Source: Phycisphaerales bacterium (GTDB lineage Bacteria; Planctomycetota; Phycisphaerae; Phycisphaerales; UBA1924). From it: DNA of 64,000 bases. This document shows, in pieces, positions 53,476 through 62,005 of the stretch. Both the position numbers and the translations under genes were made by a program. The stretch covers positions 24,935 to 88,934 of the forward strand of contig JAGQOH010000005.1 of assembly GCA_020427635.1 (NCBI GenBank). The letters run 5' to 3'. The notes beneath the pieces are model-generated. The model searched no databases and was not told the DNA's origin. It worked only from the letters and a program-made list of their open reading frames with translations. Numbering within the stretch: the stretch's first letter is position 1; each line of letters begins with the position of its first letter.

Positions 53476-54981
53476 ATGCTTCGCAGAGGCTCAACTCTCA
53501 CATCGATCGTGCTCGCGGTTGCTGGCGTCGGATTGGCCGGGACCGTCGGCTACATGGGCGTGACGGGCAATACGCCCTGCAGCTTGCTGAGCTCTTGTGA
53601 TGGCGGTTCGTGCAGTGGCACGCAGACCACGCTCGTCGCCAACAAGACCTCCGCGTGCCCCGAGTCGGCATGCTCCGAGTCATCGGCGCACACCGAGCAA
53701 GTGGCCGCCAAGGAAGGTGAGCAGAAGAGTTGCTGCGCGTTGAAGGCGCTGGCGGAGTCAGACAAGCGCGCATGTCCGTCCGGCGCCGAGGCACAAATAG
53801 TGCAGGTTGCCGCAACCCAGGCGAAGGCGGACGCAGCGCCGCAGCGGCCGCGCACCTACATCGACCGGTATGGACGGCGCATCGGATACAAGAAGGCCCG
53901 GATCATGTCGATCGAAGAGCGCATGGCGCTCGCGGGCAATATGCAGCGCATCAACGGCGACGCCGGCGATGCGCCCCGCACGACTGACGCCTCCGTGATG
54001 GCGGTCGCCTCGACCGAGCAGGGCGCCTGCGAGAAGGGCGACGCCTGCTGCAAGGGCAAGGGCGCCGCGCAAGTCGTGAACGCTGCCGCCGCTGAAAAGG
54101 TCGGCGCATGCGAGAGCGCCTGCAAGGGTGGCGCAGCGCAAGTCATCAATGCTGCGGCGAAGGAAGCCTGCGAGAAGGGTGACGCCTGCTGCAAGAACAA
54201 GGGCGCCGCTCAAGTCGTGAACGCTGCCGCCGCTGAGGTCGGCGCATGCGAGAGCGCCTGCAAGGGTGGCGCAGTCCAAGTCATTAACGCTGCGGCGAAG
54301 GAAGCCTGCGAGAAGGGCGACGCCTGCTGTAAGAACAAGGGGGCCGCTCAAGTCGTGAACGCCGCCGCGGTCGAGAAGAAGGGCGAGTGCAATGACGCCG
54401 CCGATTGCTGCGAGGGCAAGGACCTTGATTGCTGCAAAGAGAAGCTTGCAGCGGTGACTGCCGCCGCTGCGAAGACCGCCGCATGCACCCAAGCCGCTTC
54501 GGCCTGCTCCAGCAGCGCCAGTGTCTGCACGAAGAGCATGGCAGCTGGCAAGCAGGTTCAGGTGAACTTTGTTGGCGCGACGATGCCCGTCGTGGTGCCG
54601 GCGGCGTTCTATCAGGCGGGCGCCAAGATCGACCACGCGTCGCTGACCGATGCCGGTTGCTGCCGCAGCTCGCTGAAGAACGCGTCCGGCGCATCGATCT
54701 GTGGCGACGAGGCCAAGGACTGCTGCGACAAGGGCAATGAAGCGGCCCTCATTCCCGCCGCTGCGATCGACAACGCCGCCGAGGCCTGTGAGAAGGGTGC
54801 CGACTGCTGCAAGAACAAGGCGGCGGAAGTGCAGATCGTGAAGGCTGCGGCTGCGGAGGCGTGCGAGAAGGACGCTGCGTGCTGCCAGGGCAAGGATGGT
54901 GATTGCAGCAAGGACAAGACGCAGGGCGTCTGCGACAAGGGCGAGGCGTGCTGCAAGAACAACAAGCCCGCTTCTGAGTAA
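53476..54981 (+). CDS. exported cysteine-rich repeat protein (44 Cys in 501 residues)
   Basis: The start has a single hydrophobic signal or anchor (SIVLAVAGVGLAGTVGYM) after AGGAG. The mature part has about 44 Cys (nearly 9%), 14 pairs or near-pairs as CC. A repeat ACEKGDACCKNKGAAQVVN (about 46 residues with its partner ACESACKGGAAQVINAAAKE) occurs twice and a third time in part. Related ACEKGADCCKNK, ACEKDAACC and VCDKGEACCK units follow near the C-terminus. The pattern CxKxxxCC recurs six times. It may bind metal or form disulfide-linked envelope material. No family is recognised. A basic segment (TYIDRYGRRIGYKKARIMSI) near residue 130 is unusual. Confidence 0.8.
   Translation: MLRRGSTLTSIVLAVAGVGLAGTVGYMGVTGNTPCSLLSSCDGGSCSGTQTTLVANKTSACPESACSESSAHTEQVAAKEGEQKSCCALKALAESDKRACPSGAEAQIVQVAATQAKADAAPQRPRTYIDRYGRRIGYKKARIMSIEERMALAGNMQRINGDAGDAPRTTDASVMAVASTEQGACEKGDACCKGKGAAQVVNAAAAEKVGACESACKGGAAQVINAAAKEACEKGDACCKNKGAAQVVNAAAAEVGACESACKGGAVQVINAAAKEACEKGDACCKNKGAAQVVNAAAVEKKGECNDAADCCEGKDLDCCKEKLAAVTAAAAKTAACTQAASACSSSASVCTKSMAAGKQVQVNFVGATMPVVVPAAFYQAGAKIDHASLTDAGCCRSSLKNASGASICGDEAKDCCDKGNEAALIPAAAIDNAAEACEKGADCCKNKAAEVQIVKAAAAEACEKDAACCQGKDGDCSKDKTQGVCDKGEACCKNNKPASE
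54025..54360 (+). repeat. tandem coding repeats of ~138-141 bp
   Basis: Units start at 54025 (141 bp) and 54166 (138 bp), with a partial third from 54304. They encode the 46-47-residue Cys repeat. Near-identity at DNA level points to recent internal duplication. Confidence 0.8.
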
Positions 54982-55011
54982 ACAACCTGCGGTCGAACAA
55001 GTGATTCCCCG

Positions 55012-55046
55012 AAGGGCCTCGCATCAGCATGCGGGGCCCTTTCTTT
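55012..55046 (+). terminator. intrinsic terminator after the Cys-rich gene
   Basis: AAGGGCC and GGCCCTT arms, extended by TCGCAT/ATGCGG, enclose a short loop and are followed by TTCTTT. Strong. Confidence 0.85.
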
Positions 55047-55054
55047 GCGCCCGC

Positions 55055-55060
55055 TAGACT
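55055..55060 (+). promoter_or_regulatory. -10-like TAGACT before the EVE gene
   Basis: TAGACT lies 6 nt before the ATG at 55067, just after the terminator. No Shine-Dalgarno is seen. Confidence 0.45.
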
Positions 55061-55066
55061 GCACCA

Positions 55067-55492
55067 ATGGCGACCTATCTCCTGAAGACCGAGCCGGGTG
55101 ACTACAGCTACGACGACTTGCTGCGCGAGAAGCGCACATGCTGGAGCGGCGTAAGCAATCCGCAAGCCTGCAAACACATGCGCGCCGTGCGCAAGGGTGA
55201 TGAGGCATTCATCTATCACACAGGCAACGACAAGCGCATCATTGGGCTGTGCAAGATCCTTGGCAGCGCCTATCAGGATCCCGATGCGCCCGGGCTGACA
55301 GCGGCGGGGGAGATCAAGCGCCCCGTGTTTGACATCGCGCCGCTGCGCAAAGCCAAGGCGCCCGTGACATTGGCCCAAGTGAAAGCGGACGAGCGATTCG
55401 CCGACTTCGCGCTCGTGCGCCAAGGGCGACTCAGCGTGATGCTCGTTCCCGCGAAGCTGGACACCCTGCTGCGCAAGATGGCGGGGCTCTGA
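55067..55492 (+). CDS. EVE-domain protein
   Basis: This 141-residue protein is an EVE domain (PUA-like fold), opening with YLLKTEPGDYSYDDLL and with the conserved CWSGVSNPQACKHMRAVRKGD and EAFIYHTGNDKRIIGLCKI. EVE domains bind modified nucleobases in DNA or RNA. The ends match the whole single-domain family. TAGACT 6 nt before the ATG gives it its own start. The role is unknown. Confidence 0.9.
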   Translation: MATYLLKTEPGDYSYDDLLREKRTCWSGVSNPQACKHMRAVRKGDEAFIYHTGNDKRIIGLCKILGSAYQDPDAPGLTAAGEIKRPVFDIAPLRKAKAPVTLAQVKADERFADFALVRQGRLSVMLVPAKLDTLLRKMAGL

Positions 55493-55499
55493 GGCGGCG

Positions 55500-56633
55500 T
55501 TAGCGCACGCGGGCGAGCAGCACCGACTGGTCGTCGTGTGACGTGCCGTGGGCGGCGGCCAGCGCTCGAATGGCTGACTCAATCTCGCGCAGATGCTCGC
55601 CTGCATGGTGCGCGAAGCACTGCTCAAGCGCGTCAAAACCAAGCTGACGGCGCTTGCCGTCAAGCACTTCCATCAAGCCATCCGTACACACAAAGAGCGT
55701 GTCGCCTGGTGCCAGTTTGAAAGACTGCACGACAAAGGACTGCGACGGGTCCACACCTAGCGGCAGACTCTCGTTGTTGATGCGATCTACGGCCTTGGTC
55801 TGGGCGTTGTATCGCAGCACGGGCAAGTGTCCCGCAAGCGCCACCGTGCAATCGACGCCGCGCTCGACGCGAATCCAGGCCAATGTCACAAAGACCTCAG
55901 CAGTGGTCAGGTCGTGCAACACCGCGTTGAGATCGCACAGGGCTTCTTCCGGTTGCGAACTTTGAAGCAGGCGCGTGCGGAAGGCGCCCTTGAGCATCGC
56001 CATCACGATGCCCGCGCTGACGCCATGCCCCGAGACATCCGCCAGCAGCAGGTCCGCGCGATCACCCTGCACCACCGCGTCAACAAGATCGCCTCCCATG
56101 TCGCTGGAAGGCGTCGAGCTTGCAATCACGAGCAAATTGCCAGTGGACAGATCAATCGATGGCACAAGTGTGTCGTGCATGCGTGCCGCCAGGCGCAACT
56201 CGGTGCGCGCTGCTGTTGCGATGCGCTCGGCGCGGTTGATGTATAGCGCGATCAAGGGAAAGCCCGTCGCCCACGACAGGATGCCCAGGACAAGCATGAA
56301 CACGCGCCGCGCCGCCTGGGGCCAGGCATAGCCCGCGGCAAACCAGTCGAATCTGAATGCCCACGTGAAAAACCAAGGGAAACCGAAGATCGGCACGAGC
56401 ACGAGCACGGGCAACAGCCAGAACCACTTCCCGCGGCGGTTGAACATGCTCGCCCACCCGAGCGCAATCGCGCCGGACAGCGTCCACATCGTCAAGCCAT
56501 ACAGCCAGCCCGGTGGTTCACTTTGCACGAGCGCGATCAAGACGCCGATCGGCGCAAAGATCAGAAAGATCCCACCAAAGAGCACGATCCTGAACCGGAT
56601 GGTGCCGACTTCTTGTGGCGCTTGCGCAGGCAT
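55500..56633 (-). CDS. SpoIIE-type PP2C serine phosphatase with membrane domain
   Basis: This 377-residue protein starts with about three or four membrane helices (FRIVLFGGIFLIFAPIGVLIAL, LTMWTLSGAIALGWASM, FWLLPVLVLVPIFGFPWFF). The C-terminal phosphatase has the SpoIIE/RsbU motifs SDMGGDLVDAV, LLADVSGHGVSAGIVMAM, AGHLPVLRY, LFVCTDGLMEVLD and HDDQSVLLA. Metal-binding Asp residues are present. It would dephosphorylate anti-sigma-factor antagonists. The start at 56633 has TACCGT 7 nt upstream. No partner anti-anti-sigma gene is nearby. Confidence 0.88.
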   Translation of the reverse strand: MPAQAPQEVGTIRFRIVLFGGIFLIFAPIGVLIALVQSEPPGWLYGLTMWTLSGAIALGWASMFNRRGKWFWLLPVLVLVPIFGFPWFFTWAFRFDWFAAGYAWPQAARRVFMLVLGILSWATGFPLIALYINRAERIATAARTELRLAARMHDTLVPSIDLSTGNLLVIASSTPSSDMGGDLVDAVVQGDRADLLLADVSGHGVSAGIVMAMLKGAFRTRLLQSSQPEEALCDLNAVLHDLTTAEVFVTLAWIRVERGVDCTVALAGHLPVLRYNAQTKAVDRINNESLPLGVDPSQSFVVQSFKLAPGDTLFVCTDGLMEVLDGKRRQLGFDALEQCFAHHAGEHLREIESAIRALAAAHGTSHDDQSVLLARVR

Positions 56634-56640
56634 GAGCCAT

Positions 56641-56646
56641 ACGGTA
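56641..56646 (-). promoter_or_regulatory. -10-like TACCGT before the SpoIIE-type gene
   Basis: TACCGT on the minus strand, 7 nt before the ATG at 56633. Confidence 0.35.
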
Positions 56647-56800
56647 CAGGCGGTCGTCCCCATCAGCGCAAGGGACCGCCCGGAGCGTCGCATTGCGACG
56701 CGCTGGCACATGCGTCGTGGGCTCACGCACGGACGGTCCCGTCAATTGAGGAAGGAGTCAGCAGATTCTTCCGCGACAGATGCTCTGCGGTTGCGGGAAA

Positions 56801-57355
56801 TCACTCACTTGGACGCCAACGCCGACGATCCTTCTTTTCTCCTGCTTCGCGCTTGGCTTTCAAACGACGCTCCACCGCGCCGCGCCCCGGCTTGGTCGGG
56901 CGACGAGGTTTCGGTGGTACGAGCGCTTGGCGCACCAGTTCGCGCAGCCGCTCAATTGCAGCCTCGCGATTGCGCGCCTGCGAGCGCGTGTCCTGCGCGG
57001 TGATCACCAGTTCACCCATAGGTTCCTGGGGAGACGCGGAAGCTGGCGCATCCGGATCGACCGGCGCGTCGGAGGCATCGGGCTTGGGCATCACGATGAG
57101 GTGCGATGCTGCACGTTTGAGCCGGGCGATCGCCGCCTTGGACATCCCCGCGCGCGAAAGTTCCGCGAGCGACAAACGCAACTCAACTTTCGTGGACCGC
57201 TTGTTGACGTTTTGCCCACCCGGTCCCGATGAGCGCGCCGTGGCCAATCGGAAGGCGCCTTCGGGCACCGTCAGCCCAGGCGCAAGACGCACGCCCACAG
57301 GCGGGGACGCCTGCTCTGGACTGGGCTCGGTGTCATCATGAGGGTGGCGCGGCAT
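56801..57355 (-). CDS. arfB: alternative ribosome-rescue factor ArfB-like (RF1-like GGQ)
   Basis: This 184-residue protein matches ArfB/ICT1. The catalytic GGQ is in SSGPGGQNVNKRSTKVELR, which hydrolyses peptidyl-tRNA on stalled ribosomes. The C-terminal basic tail (PKPRRPTKPGRGAVERRLK then KREAGEKKDRRRW) that enters the mRNA channel is present. A ~20-residue Pro/Ala/Asp insertion lies in the middle. The ATG at 57355 has an AGGAAGA nearby. It is divergent from the porin-like gene with a 32-bp gap. Confidence 0.9.
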   Translation of the reverse strand: MPRHPHDDTEPSPEQASPPVGVRLAPGLTVPEGAFRLATARSSGPGGQNVNKRSTKVELRLSLAELSRAGMSKAAIARLKRAASHLIVMPKPDASDAPVDPDAPASASPQEPMGELVITAQDTRSQARNREAAIERLRELVRQALVPPKPRRPTKPGRGAVERRLKAKREAGEKKDRRRWRPSE

Positions 57356-57371
57356 GATTCTTCCTGGAACG

Positions 57372-57377
57372 TACAGT
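57372..57377 (+). promoter_or_regulatory. -10-like TACAGT before the outer-membrane protein gene
   Basis: TACAGT lies 10 nt before the ATG at 57388. On the other strand an overlapping TACTGT faces arfB. Confidence 0.4.
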
Positions 57378-57387
57378 ACCCGCCCAT

Positions 57388-58263
57388 ATGCAAGGACGGA
57401 CACGACAAAGTTTGGGCGCGGCGGCGCTCGCGGGCGCACTCTTCGGGGCCAACGCGTTCGGACAGGCCGCGCCGGAGCCGCCAGTCATCGAGGCCGATGG
57501 GGCCGCAACATGGCGGCTGCAGTTCGAGCCCATGGCCTGGGCGCCGGCCCTGAATGGCAATCTCAACCTCACCGGTGGTGATCTGTTCGACATCGACCTG
57601 ATCAGCCTGAGCGAAGTGGCCTGGGCGCCCGCGTGGCAGGTTTCGCTTCGTGAAGACAAATGGACCATCACACTCGACGGGTTTGACTTTGAGACCTCAG
57701 GCGATGCCAAGGCAAGCGGCGCAATCGCCGGCGGGGGCGTTTCAGTCGCAGTAGGCGACACCGTTGACTACAACGTCGACTACGCGGCGTACACCCTGAC
57801 CGTGAGCCGGCGCGTGTGGACCTTGCCGGTGCACAATGAGGTCGCAGGTGTCGACGTCGGCGTGCCCGCCGGGCCGGGCGAAGTACCAAGCGATGGTGTC
57901 GGCGTGTTCTTTGACGTGTTGGGCGGGGTGCGCCTCTATGACCTGGGGTTGCAGCTGGACAGCGGCGGCAGCGCGCTCGCAAATGAGGACCACACCTGGG
58001 TCGATGCCCTCATCGGCGCGCGCATGAGCGTCGACTTCCCATACGGCATCGGACTGGATGTCACGGGTGATGTTGGCGGCTTGGGGAGCACGTTTGCGTG
58101 GAATATCGAAGTGGGCGTGCACTGGGCGATGAGCGACAATGTGGCCGCCGAGATTGGCTTCCGACACCTCGATACGTTGTATGAAGACAGTGGTGGCAAC
58201 GACCCCTTCGAATGGGACGTCGCGCTCGCGGGGCTGTATGGCTCAATCGTGATTCGGTTTTGA
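57388..58263 (+). CDS. outer-membrane beta-barrel-like protein
   Basis: This 291-residue protein has a signal peptide (GAAALAGALFGANAFGQA). The body consists of repeated alternating strands (WAPAWQVSLREDKWTITLDGF, YNVDYAAYTLTVSRRVWTL, VGVFFDVLGGVRLYDLGLQL, AAEIGFRHLDTLYEDSG). It ends in aromatic Phe after GLYGSIVIR, as in outer-membrane barrels. No known family is assigned. It is followed by rsmD after 12 nt. Confidence 0.72.
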   Translation: MQGRTRQSLGAAALAGALFGANAFGQAAPEPPVIEADGAATWRLQFEPMAWAPALNGNLNLTGGDLFDIDLISLSEVAWAPAWQVSLREDKWTITLDGFDFETSGDAKASGAIAGGGVSVAVGDTVDYNVDYAAYTLTVSRRVWTLPVHNEVAGVDVGVPAGPGEVPSDGVGVFFDVLGGVRLYDLGLQLDSGGSALANEDHTWVDALIGARMSVDFPYGIGLDVTGDVGGLGSTFAWNIEVGVHWAMSDNVAAEIGFRHLDTLYEDSGGNDPFEWDVALAGLYGSIVIRF

Positions 58264-58275
58264 TGGATAACCGAC

Positions 58276-58890
58276 GTGATTCGCATCATTGCAGGTGACT
58301 ATCGAAGGCGCACGCTCGCGACGCCAAAGGGGCAGGACGTCGTGCGCCCATTGCCTGATCGCGTGCGCACAAGCATCTTCAATATGCTCGTGGGTCATCT
58401 CGAAGGCCAACCAGTGTTCGACGCTTTCGCAGGCGTGGGCAGCTTCGGACTCGAGGCCGCGTCGCGCGGAGCCCAGCCCGTCGTCATGGTCGAGCGCGAT
58501 CGTGAGATTGGTCGCCTGCTCGAGCAGAACGCACAGACCGTTGGCGCCGGCGAGCGCGTACAGATCGTCAAGGGTGATGCCCTTGGGCTCGCCGCCCTGG
58601 CGCAGTGTCCGGCCCCGGTGCATGTCGCGTTCTTCGATCCGCCCTATCCCATGATGGAAGACGCGGCGCAGCGCGGCCGCATCATGGCTCAGTTCGCCAA
58701 CGTGGTCGAGCGACTGGATGCTGATGGCTTTGCGATCATTCGCTCGCCTTGGCCCTTCCTGGTGCGCGATGAAGAGGGCGTGCGCACACAGGAGGCGATC
58801 GACTTGCATGTGCCAGGCGCCGAGGGGCCCGAGACGCATGTCTATGGATCGACCGCGGTGCACTGGTATGTGCGGGCCAAAGAGCACTGA
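58276..58890 (+). CDS. rsmD: 16S rRNA (guanine966-N2)-methyltransferase
   Basis: RsmD methylates G966 of 16S rRNA in the 30S subunit. This 204-residue protein has the family opening RIIAGDYRRRTLATPKGQDV, motif I AFAGVGSFGLEAASRGA and the catalytic FFDPPYPMM. The GTG at 58276 lacks a good Shine-Dalgarno. It overlaps the next gene by one base at its stop (TGATG), so both may be translated together. Confidence 0.9.
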   Translation: MIRIIAGDYRRRTLATPKGQDVVRPLPDRVRTSIFNMLVGHLEGQPVFDAFAGVGSFGLEAASRGAQPVVMVERDREIGRLLEQNAQTVGAGERVQIVKGDALGLAALAQCPAPVHVAFFDPPYPMMEDAAQRGRIMAQFANVVERLDADGFAIIRSPWPFLVRDEEGVRTQEAIDLHVPGAEGPETHVYGSTAVHWYVRAKEH

Positions 58891-60245
58891 TGATGGCGAT
58901 CGGCGTACACTCGCACGCCGTGAGTGCACACGCCAACAACTTGGACGCCGCCTCGCGCGATGCGCGCCGGGAAGCGATGCGCATCATTGGCATCCTGCGC
59001 GAGCATGGGCACGAGGCATACTTCGCTGGCGGATGCGTGCGCGATGAGCTCTTGGGCCTGTCGCCCAAGGACTATGACATCGCAACCGACGCGTCACCAG
59101 ATCGAGTGCATGAACTCTTTCCCCGCGCGCAGGCGGTTGGCAAGGCATTCGGCGTCATGCATGTCCGTGCGCGGCGCGGGCGCGAGAAGCCCCCGATCGT
59201 CACGGAGATCGCTACCTTCCGCAAAGATTCGGTCTATTCCGACAAGCGCCGCCCCGACACCGTGACCTTCGCAGATGCCAAAGAAGACGCCCTTCGGCGC
59301 GACTTCACGATCAACGCGCTCTTTTTGGACCCGACCGCAGACGCCACTGACGTGCCCGCAGGTGGACGCGTGATTGACTATGTGCGAGGTGTTGCCGATC
59401 TGCGCGCAGGCATCGTGCGAGCTGTCGGAAACGCTGAAGCCCGCCTTGCGGAAGATCACTTGCGCGCGCTCCGGGCCGTGCGTTTCGCCGCTCGGTTTGG
59501 CTTTGCCATCGAAGCCGAGACCGCTGCCGCGATTCGGGCGCATGCGCGCGAACTGCAAGGCGTGAGCGAAGAGCGCGTGGGTGACGAGTTGCGGCGCATG
59601 TTCGCGCATCCAAAACGCTCGGTCGCCGCCGCATTGCTCGAGGCGCTTGGCCTCGCCGAGGCCGCGCTGGGCGAACAGGCACCCGTTGCCTCAGGGGCGG
59701 CGCTGCTGGACCTCCTCCCCCCAACCGTGGCGACTGCCGTCGCGATGGCGGCCTGGGCGCTGGATCGTGGCGGCAGTGCCCGACCCGCCCCCGTGGGGGA
59801 GGTCGCCATCCTGGCAGACACCATCCCGGGCCGGTGGCGACGCGCCATGAAGCTCAGCAATGATGAGACCGACCGCCTGCGAGCCACCCTTGCCGGCGTC
59901 GTGCATCTCGAGCGCGACTGGGAAGGGGCTGGCATCGCTGCCCGCAAGCGCATGGCGGCGTCGGATTGGTTCGACGATGCGATGATGCTCTTGGCTGGGC
60001 GTGACGGGCAGCGCGAGTCTGCCCAGGCCCTCAGGCCCGCAATCGAGCTTGTGGTTGAGGCGCTTCGAGGCAGCTTTGGCGGGCTGAACCCCATCCCCCT
60101 GATTACAGGGGAAGACCTGATCCGGGAGGGATTGAGGCCCGGACCGGACTTCAAGCGGTGCCTGGAAGCCGCCTACGACGCCCAACTCGAAGGCCGGGCC
60201 ACCACCCGCGAGGAGGCCCTGCGGGTCGCGATGGGGGGGCAATAG
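58890..60245 (+). CDS. CCA tRNA nucleotidyltransferase / poly(A) polymerase family
   Basis: Class II nucleotidyltransferase that adds or repairs tRNA 3' CCA ends or polyadenylates RNA. The N-terminal catalytic motif is GHEAYFAGGCVRDELLG, then DYDIATDASPD. The following RRDFTINALFLDP and RNA-binding EDHLRALRAVRFAARF are as expected. At 451 residues it is the usual size. The ATG at 58890 overlaps rsmD. An in-frame GTG at 58920 has TACACT (58906-58911) 8 nt upstream and might be the leaderless start. Confidence 0.85.
   Translation: MMAIGVHSHAVSAHANNLDAASRDARREAMRIIGILREHGHEAYFAGGCVRDELLGLSPKDYDIATDASPDRVHELFPRAQAVGKAFGVMHVRARRGREKPPIVTEIATFRKDSVYSDKRRPDTVTFADAKEDALRRDFTINALFLDPTADATDVPAGGRVIDYVRGVADLRAGIVRAVGNAEARLAEDHLRALRAVRFAARFGFAIEAETAAAIRAHARELQGVSEERVGDELRRMFAHPKRSVAAALLEALGLAEAALGEQAPVASGAALLDLLPPTVATAVAMAAWALDRGGSARPAPVGEVAILADTIPGRWRRAMKLSNDETDRLRATLAGVVHLERDWEGAGIAARKRMAASDWFDDAMMLLAGRDGQRESAQALRPAIELVVEALRGSFGGLNPIPLITGEDLIREGLRPGPDFKRCLEAAYDAQLEGRATTREEALRVAMGGQ
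58906..58911 (+). promoter_or_regulatory. -10-like TACACT inside the start of the CCA-adding gene
   Basis: TACACT lies 8 nt before an in-frame GTG at 58920. It fits the TANNNT pattern of other genes here and could give a shorter protein. Confidence 0.3.
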
Positions 60246-60269
60246 CGTCGGCAACGGGCTTCCGCGGTC

Positions 60270-60275
60270 TATACT
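60270..60275 (+). promoter_or_regulatory. candidate -10 (TATACT) for the ClpP-like gene pair
   Basis: TATACT lies ~148 bp before the gene at 60423. No good -35 is seen 17 bp upstream. Confidence 0.3.
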
Positions 60276-60422
60276 GCAACTGATCGTCGGGGAATTGCGC
60301 ATGGTTCTGGGCGGGGCCACGGGCATCGCGTCCCGATATGGCTGGTAGAAACTGGCGGATGAACGAGCGCCCGGGTGGTGCTGGTGCGCCCTGAGGTTGG
60401 GTGCGGAAGGAGCTTGGCGGAC

Positions 60423-61955
60423 ATGACGAAGCACGCACGTTGGATCGCGGCGTTGATTGCGATGGCGGCACTCCTCGCCCCAATGGCGATCGGACCCGCA
60501 CCGGTGTGGGCCAAGGATGCCGAGAGCGCCGCGGGCGATGCCGCGACGGAGGATGTGCTCGTCCTCGACTCGGGCACGGAAGTACACGGGCAAATCATCG
60601 AAGAGACCGCCACTGAGATCGTCATGGATGTTGAGTTCCGTGGCATGTTCACGCGAACGACCTATCTCAAGAGCGAAGTCCTCGAGATCAAGCGCGACCA
60701 AGCCATGAGCGGCGCGGCGCCCGCACGCGATGCCAACGAGCCCACCAAGACGCGCGAGCCCAACCGCAAGGACGATGTCGAGCGCCCCGCTTGGGTCAAT
60801 GAGGACACCTCATTGCTGTACATCGCCGAACTCGAAGGCTTCATGGGCCGCGATATCACCACGCAACCCTTCGATGAACTGTTCAAGGATGTGGATCGTC
60901 AGTTCAACGACCTGATCGATGTGCCGGGCGGCGATGGTGAGCAGCAAGTGCGCTCCGACAAGCGCGACAAGCACATCGTCGTGCTCAAGATGGATTGCCG
61001 CACCGATCCGCGCCGTGGTTTCGATGGCTTGTTTGTCGCTGAGCAACTCGCGCCCGCCATGCAGCGCGAACGCGCCAAGGGCCGCCGCATCGTGTTCTGG
61101 GTTGACAATGCAGGTGGCGGTGCCGCGTTCCTCGCGCTCATGGGGCCCGAGATCTACATGACCCGCGAGGGTTGGATGGGTGGCGTCGGCACCCTGGATG
61201 ACTTCGACATTGGCGATGAACTCGTCAACGAAAAGCAGATCTCGCTGCGCCTTGGGCATGCCGAGGGCTGGGCCCTCTATGGCGGCTATGGCGAAGTTGG
61301 CGTGCAGATCGTCCGTGCCATGACGCGCAAGCAGTTCTGGTTCGCCGCCCGACTCGTCGGTGGCAAGCCCGAAGTCCTGCTCGAGGATCCGCGCGAAAAC
61401 CCGGACCTGCATGGTGGCGGCTGGACCATCCTCGCCGACGATGGCAAAGGCGACAATGCCGACGACCCCGATGCCCTCAAGGGCAACGATGTCCTCGTGC
61501 TCGAAGCTGACTGGGCGCAGAAGCTTGGCATCTCGCGCGGCGTCGCGGACGACGTCGACGAGCTCGCCTTTGCGCTCCGAATCGAAAAGAACTTCTTCGA
61601 GCTGCCCGAAACGCGCGCTGAGAAGATCATGGAAGGCTGGCACGACGAAATCGAGAACGTGATCCGTCAGATCAACCCGGGTGACAATGGGCGCCCGCGC
61701 GGCGATCTCTGGGTCAAGTTCGACGATGTGCCGAAGTTCGCGAAATCGCCCGGGCAATTGCTTGGTCGACGCATCGGCATCCTGCGCCAGATCCACTCGC
61801 TCATCGGGCGATATGCGGAAGTCTTCGATCCCGAAGCCGGCTGGCGAGCCCAGATCGAAATCCAGATTGAGCAGCTCAAACAAGAAGCTGAGCGAGCCCG
61901 GCAGCAGAATTCGGCGCCCAGCCGCGGTCGTGGTGGCACGCCAGTCCCGCGCTGA
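60423..61955 (+). CDS. exported ClpP/NfeD-like protein lacking the nucleophile Ser
   Basis: This 510-residue protein has a signal peptide (IAALIAMAALLAPMAIG, ending VWA) and a small beta domain (LVLDSGTEVHGQIIEE, with YLKSEVLEIKRD). A ClpP/crotonase-fold domain follows, with strands HIVVLKMDC and RRIVFWVDNAGGGAAFLALMG. Compared with its neighbour (SAISGAAF), the nucleophile Ser is Gly232 here (NAGGGAAF), so it is probably not a protease. AAGGAG lies 10 nt before the ATG. A long C-terminal coiled helix follows. It is followed 50 bp later by its paralogue. Confidence 0.65.
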   Translation: MTKHARWIAALIAMAALLAPMAIGPAPVWAKDAESAAGDAATEDVLVLDSGTEVHGQIIEETATEIVMDVEFRGMFTRTTYLKSEVLEIKRDQAMSGAAPARDANEPTKTREPNRKDDVERPAWVNEDTSLLYIAELEGFMGRDITTQPFDELFKDVDRQFNDLIDVPGGDGEQQVRSDKRDKHIVVLKMDCRTDPRRGFDGLFVAEQLAPAMQRERAKGRRIVFWVDNAGGGAAFLALMGPEIYMTREGWMGGVGTLDDFDIGDELVNEKQISLRLGHAEGWALYGGYGEVGVQIVRAMTRKQFWFAARLVGGKPEVLLEDPRENPDLHGGGWTILADDGKGDNADDPDALKGNDVLVLEADWAQKLGISRGVADDVDELAFALRIEKNFFELPETRAEKIMEGWHDEIENVIRQINPGDNGRPRGDLWVKFDDVPKFAKSPGQLLGRRIGILRQIHSLIGRYAEVFDPEAGWRAQIEIQIEQLKQEAERARQQNSAPSRGRGGTPVPR

Positions 61956-62005
61956 GCGCAACAGTGCATGCGAGAGAACACGCAGAACCCTGGTCCAAGG
62001 AGTTC

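Noticed and set aside
54025..54360. Tandem repeats considered as a CRISPR array
   Set aside because: Units are ~140 bp, in frame, directly adjacent and translate into the Cys-rich protein. There are no unique spacers and no cas genes.
53758..54636. A minus-strand frame opposite the Cys-rich gene
   Set aside because: Repetitive only because it mirrors the coding repeats. No start signal.
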